From contig SVPH01000016.1 in the NCBI GenBank assembly GCA_015065965.1, forward strand, positions 1 through 61,397: 61,397 nucleotides of DNA, in the 5' to 3' direction. The position numbers were made by a program, and so were the translations under genes. This stretch comes from Oscillospiraceae bacterium (lineage in GTDB: Bacteria > Bacillota > Clostridia > Oscillospirales > Acutalibacteraceae). Under the pieces are notes generated by a model. That model saw only the letters and a program-made list of their open reading frames with translations. It ran no database searches and had not been told where the DNA came from. This document shows positions 26,653 through 34,532 of the stretch, piece by piece; position 1 is the first letter of the stretch; each line of letters begins with the position of its first letter.

Positions 26653-26681
26653 TAAACGAAACAAAAGCGGAAAATGTGACA
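26653..26681 (-). promoter_or_regulatory. ECF-type promoter of the sigma operon
   Basis: On the minus strand, TGTCAC (26681-26676) and CGTTTATATAG (from 26658) are 17 bases apart, the spacing and CGT core of ECF-sigma promoters. No good sigma-A pair overlaps it. This suggests the operon is switched on by its own sigma. Confidence 0.65.
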
Positions 26682-26700
26682 TTGTTTCTGAAAAAATTCA

Positions 26701-26723
26701 AAAAGCGCCGCAAGGGCGCTTTT
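26701..26723. terminator. bidirectional terminator
   Basis: AAAAGCGCC/GGCGCTTTT around GCAAG, ending the minus-strand flavin reductase gene. Confidence 0.85.
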
Positions 26724-26726
26724 GTA

Positions 26727-27221
26727 CTATTTTTTGTAAACTTTTATTATTTCACCGATATACATTTTGTGGTAATCCTTGTTGGCATAGTTGTTTTCAA
26801 CCGAAGCATCAACAAAGCCTGCAGGGTCAATAAACTGCGCAGCCATTTTGCGGCAAACGATTGTGTATTCAGCCTGTTCAAAAGTTACTCCGCCGTCAGT
26901 GAAAACGGGAGTCAGCCCGCACGCCATCGCCTTATCAATATCTCTGCCGCTTTTTGAGCCGCAAAGGCGCAGAGCATCTTTATATTCGCTGCCGTAGAAT
27001 GAGATTGTGAAAATATCCTCTTTTTCGGTGAATTCATAAGTGTATCTCTGCGGACGGATAAAAATGAATGCGGCATCTTTGCCCCATATTTCGCCTACAG
27101 CGCCCCAACTGACAGTCATGGTATTGAATTTTTCGCTGTTGCCTGCGGTGACAAGACCCCAGCCGTCTGCAATAAGTTCAACGGGGCTTTTGCCGATATC
27201 TCTGATGTTTATTTCTTTCAT
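26727..27221 (-). CDS. flavin reductase-like FMN-binding protein
   Basis: 164 aa. The split-barrel flavin reductase fold shows in NTMTVSWGAVGEIWGKDAAF, IFIRPQRYTYEF and FTISFYGSEYKDALRLCGS. It likely uses FMN as cofactor with an unknown partner. CGGAGGTG precedes the ATG. It is a single gene. Confidence 0.85.
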   Translation of the reverse strand: MKEINIRDIGKSPVELIADGWGLVTAGNSEKFNTMTVSWGAVGEIWGKDAAFIFIRPQRYTYEFTEKEDIFTISFYGSEYKDALRLCGSKSGRDIDKAMACGLTPVFTDGGVTFEQAEYTIVCRKMAAQFIDPAGFVDASVENNYANKDYHKMYIGEIIKVYKK

Positions 27222-27333
27222 AAAGCACCTCCGTGGTAAATTCTATTCGTACTTTAACTATTATATCATAAAAGTATCGGAATGTATACACAAAAATCAA
27301 ACCGTAAACAAAGTGTAAATTATTTTCTTGATA

Positions 27334-27362
27334 TTGAAATTTCAAAAAAAAAATGATACAAT
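27334..27362 (+). promoter_or_regulatory. sigma-A promoter
   Basis: TTGAAA, 17 bases (with an A10 run), TACAAT. Confidence 0.75.
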
Positions 27363-27395
27363 ACACTCCTATATGATATAAAGGAGGAAAAGCGT

Positions 27396-29015
27396 TTGGA
27401 TAAGGAAACTTTAAACGGCATCCCCGAAGAAGAAATTGATGAAACGGTTGAACAAGCGGAAGAGGTAACCGAAACCGTTGATGATGCAGCGGATGATACC
27501 GCTGAGGAAGAAACTGCCGCAGAACTTGAAGAAGAACCTGCTGAAGATGCTTCGCAGGAAGAAATCTCATCAGACGAAACGGCAGAAGAAGAACCTCAGG
27601 CTGAAAGCGAAAACGCAGAGGAATCCGATGAAGGAATCGGAGAAGAATCTTCTGAAGAGAATTCTGAGGATATTGTTATTTGTTCTGCTTGCGGAGAGAA
27701 TGAGGTTGCCGAAGGCGGAAATTATTGCATAGAATGCGAAACAAAAATGCTTAAGCGCAAAATACCTTTGCTTGCATGGCTTTCAGGTTTGTGGGCACTC
27801 GGATTCAGCGTTTTTGCCGTTGTGCTCGTTGCGCTTTCAAGCGCGCCTGCCTTTCAGGTAATAAAAGGCGATATATGTGCAAAAGACAAGCGCTGGTATG
27901 CCGCTTATAATGAATACAGTCAGGTTTCTGCCGTTGCTGACGAAATCAATTCGATTCTTGGCATGGAATCTGATTACACAAAAATCGGTATGGGCGTTAA
28001 CAAAAGAATCGTTGACAGTATTGCAAATTATACAAGCCCAATTGATGCATATTATGCCGCTCAGAATCTGATTGGCGCAGAGCATCTGGATGCTCCGTTT
28101 ATGAAGGAATATTCACGTATCTATCAGGAACATTATGATTCGTATATGGCGATGGGTGAAATCCTTGATAAAACTTTTGCCGAAGGTGCTGATGCCGAAG
28201 CAATTTTTGCCGAACTTGATGCGCTCAGAGGAACAGAGGGTATGACTGACCTCTATATTGATTTCTATAAGTTTGCCGTTGCCGCCGAACTTGGCATTGA
28301 TGCGAACGGTCAGGTTGAACTTCTTAAAGACCTTGAGAAATCATGCCTTGCAACGGGCGATGACTATGGCTGGCTTTATTATCAGCCACTTGCAGATACT
28401 CTTTGTCAGGCAGGCAGAAGTGAAGAAGCGATAGAATACCTCGATAAAATCATTGATGCAGATGCATCAAAGTATGATGCGTATTCACTTAAAACGGATA
28501 TCCTGCTTAAGTCGGGCGATGTTGATGCCGCACGCAGCACGGTTGAGGATTTCAAAACCAAAAACGAGGGTATGGATTCGGCTTATCTGCTTGAGGTAAT
28601 TTTCTTGCGCAGCACAGGGGAAATCGAAAAAGCAAGTGCGCTTTGCACAGAGGCCATGCAGGAATATGAAAATGTTCCCGAACTTGGCCGTCAGTCTGCT
28701 TTGCTTAGTTTGCTTGAAGGAGATTACATTACGGCATTCAACACTATGATGAATGCATATAACAATGCTTACTATATGTATTACTATACTCAGGATGCAA
28801 GCACTCTTGATGACCCCAAGTTTTACGGTGCAGTTTATCTTACTGCCAAACTGCTCAGCGAAAGCGATCAGATGACAGAGGAAATTGCAGAAGAGGTTGC
28901 AGGCGTTTTGGAAACATTCAAGGAAGGAACTCTTCCGGATAATGTTGAAGCAATTGTTAACGGAGAAAAGACAATTGAGCAAGTTCTTACGGAAGGAGAG
29001 TGTGATTTGGCATGA
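27396..29015 (+). CDS. acidic zinc-ribbon/TPR membrane protein
   Basis: 539 aa. Residues 1-90 are extremely rich in Glu and Asp. CSACGENE...CIECE (about 94-114) is a zinc ribbon. One membrane span lies at about 124-148, followed by a large outside helical domain with TPR-like pairs (YLDKIIDADASKYDAYSLK). Start is a TTG eight bases after AAAGGAGG. The stop overlaps the next ATG by four bases. The function is unknown; a zinc ribbon plus TPR membrane layout occurs in Clostridia as uncharacterised proteins. Confidence 0.78.
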   Translation: MDKETLNGIPEEEIDETVEQAEEVTETVDDAADDTAEEETAAELEEEPAEDASQEEISSDETAEEEPQAESENAEESDEGIGEESSEENSEDIVICSACGENEVAEGGNYCIECETKMLKRKIPLLAWLSGLWALGFSVFAVVLVALSSAPAFQVIKGDICAKDKRWYAAYNEYSQVSAVADEINSILGMESDYTKIGMGVNKRIVDSIANYTSPIDAYYAAQNLIGAEHLDAPFMKEYSRIYQEHYDSYMAMGEILDKTFAEGADAEAIFAELDALRGTEGMTDLYIDFYKFAVAAELGIDANGQVELLKDLEKSCLATGDDYGWLYYQPLADTLCQAGRSEEAIEYLDKIIDADASKYDAYSLKTDILLKSGDVDAARSTVEDFKTKNEGMDSAYLLEVIFLRSTGEIEKASALCTEAMQEYENVPELGRQSALLSLLEGDYITAFNTMMNAYNNAYYMYYYTQDASTLDDPKFYGAVYLTAKLLSESDQMTEEIAEEVAGVLETFKEGTLPDNVEAIVNGEKTIEQVLTEGECDLA

Positions 29016-29548
29016 CGGCTCTTTATATAGCATCAAAAATCCTGACTTTCCCCGGTGCCTATATCAAAGGCTTTTGGGAGCATCTGACCTGCAAAATTCT
29101 TGGTTTGCCGGTTGAAGTGCCCGGTTATCTCAGAATAGATGAAGCGTGCGGTCATGTTGAACATGTGCTGCCCAAGGGCGGATTTTCGGCATACCTTATG
29201 TCAACGGGTCCTGCTTTTATGAACTTTAATATCGGCATATGGATTTTCCTTGCGGGTTTTGTAAATCTTTATTATATGGGAATTACTCCTTATGATTCGG
29301 TTGCACTTTTTGTGATGTATGTTCTTATGACATATGTCGGAGCATCCATGCTTTGCAATGTGTTTCCGCTGGTTGAAGATGCAATGAATCTTTATGATTT
29401 GCTTTATTCGCAGAAAAAAGGCAACGCAGTCGGCAGAATATTTGCCTTTATTCCTACGGTTGTAACTTATGCAGGCGCATATCTTGAAAAGTATTGCATA
29501 ACAACTGTTCTTTGGATAGTATTTATACTTCTTGCTTTTGTATTTTGA
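29012..29548 (+). CDS. integral membrane protein, unknown function
   Basis: 178 aa with four or so membrane spans (about 70-95, 105-122, 145-160, 162-178). An N-terminal soluble part contains DEACGHVEHVLPKGG. It is translationally coupled (ATGA) to the zinc-ribbon/TPR gene, so the two probably act together. No family recognised. Confidence 0.72.
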   Translation: MTALYIASKILTFPGAYIKGFWEHLTCKILGLPVEVPGYLRIDEACGHVEHVLPKGGFSAYLMSTGPAFMNFNIGIWIFLAGFVNLYYMGITPYDSVALFVMYVLMTYVGASMLCNVFPLVEDAMNLYDLLYSQKKGNAVGRIFAFIPTVVTYAGAYLEKYCITTVLWIVFILLAFVF

Positions 29549-29556
29549 TTAACAGT

Positions 29557-29593
29557 ATCAGGGTCGGTAACAGCACCGACTCTGATTTTTTTT
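29557..29593 (+). terminator. rho-independent terminator
   Basis: ATCAGGGTCGGT/ACCGACTCTGAT with one G-U pair around AACAGC, then T8. Confidence 0.93.
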
Positions 29594-29653
29594 GTTGCAT
29601 TTTTTTGCTGTTTATGTTAGAGTAACTTGAAGTTATTTAAAGGAGAAATGGAA

Positions 29654-30784
29654 ATGTCGGTAATTAAATACATAGTAAAATTTATACCGCTTGTGATTTC
29701 AACGCTCGTTCTGTTCTTTTCATTACCTTCTGTCGGTGCGGAAAGGCTTGAAACTGAAATTAACGAGCAGGTTGAGCGCATTGCCGCTCTTGAAACAGCG
29801 TATGAAAACGGAGAAATTGAGCCTGTTGACCAGAGTGAATTTTTCAACGGAGATTTGAAAGAAGAACTTAAAAACGGAATAAAATTCAACGAACTCCGTT
29901 ATATCGCAACCCATAACAGTTATCAGACCGAATCGGTGGAAGAACTTAAAAATCTCTACCGTAATCTTTCTGATCTTACTTTCGGATTGGTTGCAGGCAA
30001 CAAGGCAGATTTTATCAGCCCTACCGTTACAGAGCAACTTAATTCGGGTATTTACAGCCTTGAACTTGACATTGAGGTTTTTGATAAGAAAGGTGATGTT
30101 TCGTTTACCTGTATGCATGCGCCTCAGATTCAGATGACAACCTCGTGCTATGATTTTGAACTGACACTTAAGGAAATTGCCATGTGGTCGGATAACAATC
30201 CCGATCATCTGCCCATAACAATTATAATTGAGCCTAAGGAATCGTTTATTCCCATGAAAAATCTCAAAGCATTAAATGTTGACTATGCAAAGGATTTTGA
30301 TGCGCTTCTCAGAAAGGGTCTTGGTGATAAACTCTTTACGCCTGCGGATATGCTGCGTGATTACGGCAGTTTCGGTGAAATGAGAAGAGCGGATGATTGG
30401 TGTAAGGTTCAGGATATGCTCGGCAAAGTGCTTATTCTTCTCCACGACTGCAAGACAACCGAAAAATATATAAAACTTGATCAATCCCTCAAATCACAGG
30501 CAATGTTTCCGATGCTTGAAAAGGAAGATGCAGACCGTGACTGTGCATCGATCCTTCTCATAAACACTCCCGAGGAATGCAAAACTTCTTTCATAACAGA
30601 GCAGAATTTTGTTGTACGCACAAGAGCGGATAAATTTACATCCGTAACGGAAGAAAGACGCACTCTTGCTTTTGCGTGCGGAGCGCAGATAATCTCAACC
30701 GATTATCCTGCCAGAGAAGGCTTGCCACAAGATGCTTACACAGTAAGTTTTGAAAACAATAAAACAATTTCACCCGAAAAATAA
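29654..30784 (+). CDS. secreted PI-PLC-like phosphodiesterase
   Basis: 376 aa. One hydrophobic signal or anchor (about 5-27). The calcium-dependent phosphoinositide-phospholipase C fold shows as RYIATHNSYQTE (first catalytic His), SLELDIEVF, TCMHAPQ (second His) and ITIIIEPKE. It probably cleaves phosphodiesters of inositol lipids or related molecules; the true substrate is unknown. The ATG at 29654 is nine bases after AAAGGAG; an earlier ATG abuts the site. Confidence 0.82.
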   Translation: MSVIKYIVKFIPLVISTLVLFFSLPSVGAERLETEINEQVERIAALETAYENGEIEPVDQSEFFNGDLKEELKNGIKFNELRYIATHNSYQTESVEELKNLYRNLSDLTFGLVAGNKADFISPTVTEQLNSGIYSLELDIEVFDKKGDVSFTCMHAPQIQMTTSCYDFELTLKEIAMWSDNNPDHLPITIIIEPKESFIPMKNLKALNVDYAKDFDALLRKGLGDKLFTPADMLRDYGSFGEMRRADDWCKVQDMLGKVLILLHDCKTTEKYIKLDQSLKSQAMFPMLEKEDADRDCASILLINTPEECKTSFITEQNFVVRTRADKFTSVTEERRTLAFACGAQIISTDYPAREGLPQDAYTVSFENNKTISPEK

Positions 30785-30788
30785 AGTT

Positions 30789-30822
30789 AACCCGTACACG
30801 ATTGTGTACGGGTTTGTGTTTT
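30789..30822. terminator. bidirectional terminator
   Basis: AACCCGTACAC/GTGTACGGGTT around GATT, between converging genes. Confidence 0.88.
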
Positions 30823-30824
30823 GT

Positions 30825-32504
30825 TTAATTGGGTGATGCATTATTGTGCGGAACATTTTCGGTTACGGCAGCAATCAGTTCGTTGGCAGAAATTACAACC
30901 ACATTGCTGTCAAGGCAACTCACAAAGTATCTAAGGTCATCCGGACCTACCGTCCAGGGATGCACGTTGATAACGGAATATCCGTTTATTGAATTTATAT
31001 CGGCAGGATAGTTGTTAACTATTTGAGCCTGCTCATACAGCCATTCCTGAGTAACCTCGTTTTCATTTCCGCTCGGATGCCACAGTGAATGTTTTACGCT
31101 GACAAAGGGTTTTTCGTTTGAAAAATAAACTTTGCCCTGACCGCCTGCATATCTTTCGGGGTCAATTTGAATAATGCCGCCGTTTATGTTGTCATATCTT
31201 GAAAAATAGTCAAGTTTTTTTGAAAAACTGTTTTCGCGTGCTCCGAGAGGCTCATCAAGCAAGGTTATTGTTGTTAAGCCTGTTTTGAGCATTGCCGCAG
31301 CAGTCAGATCCGAAAAGGATTCAAGTTCTTTTGCGGACATTTTGGTGATTCTCGCATAACCCGCGCCGGATGGACCTGTAATAAACGATCCGTTGCCGAC
31401 GTTTTCTTTTGCTTTTTTTAGCGCAGAGGGTGAAAACTCATTCATCATCGGGGCAAAAGTCCATGTAACAGGGATGTCAATACCGTAAGATTGCCATGTG
31501 TGGAATTCTCTGTAACCGTTGGAAATCCATTGGGCATTGTCACCGTCACTGTAAACGATTGCTATATAGTGTTTTGTCTGATCAAGTTTGGGAGATTCAG
31601 TATTACTGCCAAGGTTTTGTTTGCCGTAATCGCAGCAGTTCAGCAGACTCATGTTAAAACTGTGGTCTGAGGGGATAACATAATGACCGAACGATGAAAC
31701 AGATTCGGTGAATTTAACCTCATACTGACACCATCCGAGAATGATTGATGCAGGTTCAAGGTCGCTGAATATTTTATCGCGGAAAGAACGTGCAATTATG
31801 TCCTCATCTTCTACATAAGTGATAAAGATTTTTTGTTGAACGGCAAAGTCGCGAAGCCCGGAGGCATAGGAATAAAGATGAACGAGAGCATCTTTTCTGA
31901 AAAAGTCTTTATGTTTCTCGTAAAATTCGCGTTCAAAGACAAAGTTGATTTCATCATCGGTGTAATCTTCTGCTTTTTTCATGCCGAGTCCGATTACGAT
32001 ATTTTCGCTTGATGAGGGAACGGCAAGCCATCCATATAGCGAGGCAGTGTTGAATGCAGTGTTTATCTGACCGTGAGTATCGGCATCGGTGAAAAGAACA
32101 TAACTGTAGTCTTTAATATGGGATGCATAACGAGGAATGAGATTGCTGAGAGTCCAGTTGTTGCCGTTTTCATCAGTGTAAAGGAGAGTGCAACCTGATT
32201 TTTTCAGGTCGGTGAGTTCGGTTTCTGCATCCTGACCGTAGTTTATGAATATTGAAGCCTCTGTTCTTGCTACCAGACCTTGCAGGCACTGTATTGCCGC
32301 ACGCTCGTCTTTTGAGATTCCGGATGTGCTGACAACAACGATTTCATCGGCAAGGGGATAACTTTCAAAAAGGTCAGCCATTTTGAGGAGTTCCGTCTCG
32401 CTTTTTGGCTCAGGAACAACACCGGGGAAATAGGATGTGATTTCGTTCGATATAAACATAAATAGTGAGAGTAATAATGCGAGCGCCGTTTTCAAAATAT
32501 TCAT
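30825..32504 (-). CDS. secreted GxGYxYP-domain protein, putative glycoside hydrolase-related
   Basis: 559 aa. The N-terminal hydrophobic signal (1-28) has no lipobox Cys. The match is to the GxGYxYP family: SGAGYARITKMSAKELESF, IAIVYSDGDNAQW and DEPLGARE. The naming GxGYxYP motif is GAGYARI here, so the YP pair is missing. The family is thought carbohydrate-active but has no proven reaction that I know of. GGAGG precedes the ATG. Confidence 0.78.
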   Translation of the reverse strand: MNILKTALALLLSLFMFISNEITSYFPGVVPEPKSETELLKMADLFESYPLADEIVVVSTSGISKDERAAIQCLQGLVARTEASIFINYGQDAETELTDLKKSGCTLLYTDENGNNWTLSNLIPRYASHIKDYSYVLFTDADTHGQINTAFNTASLYGWLAVPSSSENIVIGLGMKKAEDYTDDEINFVFEREFYEKHKDFFRKDALVHLYSYASGLRDFAVQQKIFITYVEDEDIIARSFRDKIFSDLEPASIILGWCQYEVKFTESVSSFGHYVIPSDHSFNMSLLNCCDYGKQNLGSNTESPKLDQTKHYIAIVYSDGDNAQWISNGYREFHTWQSYGIDIPVTWTFAPMMNEFSPSALKKAKENVGNGSFITGPSGAGYARITKMSAKELESFSDLTAAAMLKTGLTTITLLDEPLGARENSFSKKLDYFSRYDNINGGIIQIDPERYAGGQGKVYFSNEKPFVSVKHSLWHPSGNENEVTQEWLYEQAQIVNNYPADINSINGYSVINVHPWTVGPDDLRYFVSCLDSNVVVISANELIAAVTENVPHNNASPN

Positions 32505-32592
32505 GACAAAACCTCCGTGATTTTATGGAAATATGTTATCATGCAGAAGAACAAAAATCAAGATTTTAATATGCTGGTACAGGGTTGTAAAT

Positions 32593-32620
32593 AAAAAACT
32601 CCGATAAAAAATCATCGGAG
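32593..32620 (-). terminator. terminator after the broken tRNA-Arg copy
   Basis: On the minus strand, CTCCGATGAT pairs with a near complement ending CGGAG and is followed by TTTTTT. It matches 32792-32819 apart from one base, showing duplication. Confidence 0.85.
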
Positions 32621-32622
32621 CA

Positions 32623-32791
32623 TGGCACCCCCTGCGAGAATCGAACTCACAACTGACCCTTAGGAGGGGCCAATGTATATTACGAGCAAAGCGAGTAACA
32701 AGGTTTTGGAGCGGAGCGACAAGTTCTTATTACGAGCAAAGCGAGTAACAAGGTTCTGATGCGCCAGCATCAGGTTCTTATATCCATTAAC
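32623..32791 (-). pseudogene. broken tRNA-Arg copy with hairpin insertion
   Basis: Bases 32623-32671 repeat the anticodon arm, T arm, acceptor and CCA of the intact tRNA-Arg exactly. Bases 32778-32791 retain only D-arm sequence (GTTAATGGATATAA on the minus strand). The acceptor 5' strand is missing, with the upstream terminator T run fused to the D arm. About 105 bases of hairpin repeats separate the halves. It cannot fold as a tRNA. Confidence 0.85.
32680..32777. repeat. tandem hairpin modules inside a tRNA-Arg copy
   Basis: Modules in order: TTACGAGCAAAGCGAGTAA, then TTGGAGCGGAGCGACAA, then TTACGAGCAAAGCGAGTAA again, then CTGATGCGCCAGCATCAG, separated by AAGGTT or AAGTTCTTA. The first three share the plan stem-GA-GC-loop-GC-GA-stem, giving tandem G-A mismatches inside the hairpin. 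Confidence 0.85.
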
Positions 32792-32819
32792 AAAAAACTC
32801 CGATGAAAAATCATCGGAG
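32792..32819 (-). terminator. terminator of tRNA-Arg
   Basis: CTCCGATGA-TTTTT-CATCGGAG on the minus strand, then TTTTTT. Confidence 0.9.
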
Positions 32820-32821
32820 CA

Positions 32822-32896
32822 TGGCACCCCCTGCGAGAATCGAACTCACAACTGACCCTTAGGAGGGGCCTGTTATATCCATTTAACTAAGGAGGC
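32822..32896 (-). tRNA. tRNA-Arg (CCU)
   Basis: 75 bases. Acceptor GCCTCCT/AGGGGGT has G-U pairs at 1-72 and 4-69. D arm is GTTA/TAAC. Anticodon arm GGCCC-CTCCTAA-GGGTC gives anticodon CCT. T arm is GTGAG-TTCGATT-CTCGC, and CCA is encoded. The G1-U72 closing pair is unusual. It is the only complete copy in a block of three. Confidence 0.93.
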
Positions 32897-32926
32897 AAAT
32901 ATTAAATTTAGATGTTTTAAAATTGC

Positions 32927-33009
32927 GCCTGTTATTACGAGCAAAGCGAGTAACAAGGTTCTCGAGTGTAACGCACGAGAGGTTCTTATATCCATTTAAC
33001 TAAGGAGGC
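32927..33009 (-). pseudogene. 5'-half tRNA-Arg remnant with hairpin insertion
   Basis: Bases 33009 down to 32986 repeat the first 24 bases of tRNA-Arg exactly. After about 50 bases of hairpin modules the tRNA sequence resumes as ATAACAGGC and then diverges. ATAA is found on both sides, like a target duplication. It lies directly behind the tRNA promoter, so it is probably transcribed with the intact copy. Confidence 0.82.
32936..32985. repeat. hairpin modules in the 5'-half remnant
   Basis: TTACGAGCAAAGCGAGTAA is followed by CTC-GA-GTG-TAACG-CAC-GA-GAG, again a hairpin with tandem GA mismatches, then AGGTTCTTATATCC. Confidence 0.82.
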
Positions 33010-33025
33010 ATATTCAACTTTGACT

Positions 33026-33054
33026 ATTCTACCAAAAACCCATTGTAAAGTCAA
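33026..33054 (-). promoter_or_regulatory. promoter of the tRNA-Arg block
   Basis: On the minus strand TTGACT, 17 bases, TAGAAT, about 17 bases before the remnant copy. The only promoter seen for the block. Confidence 0.85.
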
Positions 33055-33110
33055 GATGAAAAATTGCGATAAAACCGCTTTATATTCGGCGTTTTGCCGA
33101 TAAATAATAC

Positions 33111-33139
33111 TTGAAATATTTGACATAATAATATAAAAT
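33111..33139 (+). promoter_or_regulatory. promoter of pgk
   Basis: TTGAAA, 17 bases, TAAAAT, divergent from the tRNA promoter. A TCGGC/GCCGA hairpin lies between the two. Confidence 0.75.
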
Positions 33140-33190
33140 AAATAATTGGTAAAGTATGTTCCTACTAAAATATCGAAAGGATTGACAAAA

Positions 33191-34402
33191 ATGAGCTTAC
33201 TTAACAAAAAAACAGTTGACGACATCAATGCAAAGGGCAAGAAAGTGCTTGTTCGCTGCGATTTCAACGTTCCTCTCAAGGAAGGCGTTATCACAGATGA
33301 AAACAGAATCAACGCTGCTCTTCCCACAATTCAGAAACTTATAAATGACGGTGCAAAGGTTATCCTTTGCTCACACCTCGGCAAACCCAAGAACGGTCCC
33401 GAAGCAAAGTTCTCACTTGCTCCCGTAGCAAAAAGACTCAGTGAAAAACTCGGCAAGGAAGTTGTTTTTGCTGCAGACGATACAGTTGTAGGTGAAAACG
33501 CAAAGGCTGCTGTTGCTGCTATGAATGACGGCGATGTAGTTCTTCTTGAAAACACTCGTTTCCGTGCAGAAGAAACAAAGAACGGCGAAGCATTCTCAAA
33601 GGATCTTGCAAGCCTTTGCGAAATGTATGTTAACGATGCCTTTGGTGCTGCTCACAGAGCACACTGCTCAACAGTCGGCGTAACAGCATATGTTGAAGAA
33701 GCAGCAGTAGGTTACCTTATGGGTAAGGAACTCAAATATCTCGGCAACGCTGTTGAAGATCCCGAAAGACCCTTCGTTACAATTCTCGGCGGCGCAAAAG
33801 TTGCTGACAAACTCAACGTTATCGAAAACCTTCTTAATAAAGCAGATACACTTATTATCGGCGGCGGTATGGCTTACACATTCCTTGCTGCTCAGGGCTA
33901 CGGTGTAGGTAACTCACTCCTTGATGAGAGCAAGATTGACTACTGCAAGGATATGCTTGCAAAGGCAGAGGCAAAGGGCGTTAAGATTCTTCTTCCCATT
34001 GATGTTGTTGCTGCAGCAGGCTTTCCCAACCCCATCGACGCTCCCATTGACACTGTTGTTTATGATGCAGACAAGATTCCTGCAGATATGGAAGGTCTTG
34101 ATATCGGTCCCAAGACAGCAGAACTCTATGCAGCAGCAGTTAAGAGCGCAAAGACAGTTGTATGGAACGGTCCCATGGGCGTTTTCGAAAACCCCACTCT
34201 TGCAGCAGGCACAATCGCAGTTGCAAAGGCACTTGCTGAAACAGACGCTGTTACAATCATCGGCGGCGGCGACTCAGCAGCAGCAGTTAACACTCTCGGC
34301 TTCGGCGACAAGATGACTCATATCTCAACTGGCGGCGGCGCATCACTCGAATTCCTCGAGGGTAAGGCTCTCCCCGGCATCGAAGCAGTAAATGATAAGT
34401 AA
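33191..34402 (+). CDS. pgk: phosphoglycerate kinase
   Basis: 403 aa, normal length. It makes ATP from 1,3-bisphosphoglycerate. [32 protein letters not shown] and the C-terminal ATP-binding GGGDSAAAV are all present. The ATG at 33191 follows AAAGGATTG; earlier in-frame starts have no site. It leads the lower-glycolysis block pgk, tpiA, gpmI. Confidence 0.97.
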   Translation: MSLLNKKTVDDINAKGKKVLVRCDFNVPLKEGVITDENRINAALPTIQKLINDGAKVILCSHLGKPKNGPEAKFSLAPVAKRLSEKLGKEVVFAADDTVVGENAKAAVAAMNDGDVVLLENTRFRAEETKNGEAFSKDLASLCEMYVNDAFGAAHRAHCSTVGVTAYVEEAAVGYLMGKELKYLGNAVEDPERPFVTILGGAKVADKLNVIENLLNKADTLIIGGGMAYTFLAAQGYGVGNSLLDESKIDYCKDMLAKAEAKGVKILLPIDVVAAAGFPNPIDAPIDTVVYDADKIPADMEGLDIGPKTAELYAAAVKSAKTVVWNGPMGVFENPTLAAGTIAVAKALAETDAVTIIGGGDSAAAVNTLGFGDKMTHISTGGGASLEFLEGKALPGIEAVNDK

Positions 34403-34424
34403 TTTTGGCGAAATTTACTTTTCT

Positions 34425-34480
34425 CCCTCGGTCACGTATACTAATACGCGTCCCTCGGTGCAAAAATCAAATTTCATCCA
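34425..34480. repeat. direct-repeat/hairpin element between pgk and tpiA
   Basis: Two CCCTCGGT direct repeats flank CGTAT-ACTA-ATACG, and outer GAAATTT/AAATTTC arms lie further out. It has no T tract and is not a terminator. It looks like a small dispersed element, seen once here. Confidence 0.45.
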
Positions 34481-34532
34481 AAATTCCATTATCATTCTTT
34501 AAACTAATAATTTTGTAAGGAAGTAAAATATT

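Noticed and set aside
32623-33009. CRISPR-like array from the repeated TTACGAGC units
   Set aside because: There are only three copies, no regular spacers and the units lie inside tRNA copies.
33083-33102. Terminator between divergent promoters
   Set aside because: TCGGC/GCCGA is short and lies between promoters with no T tract.
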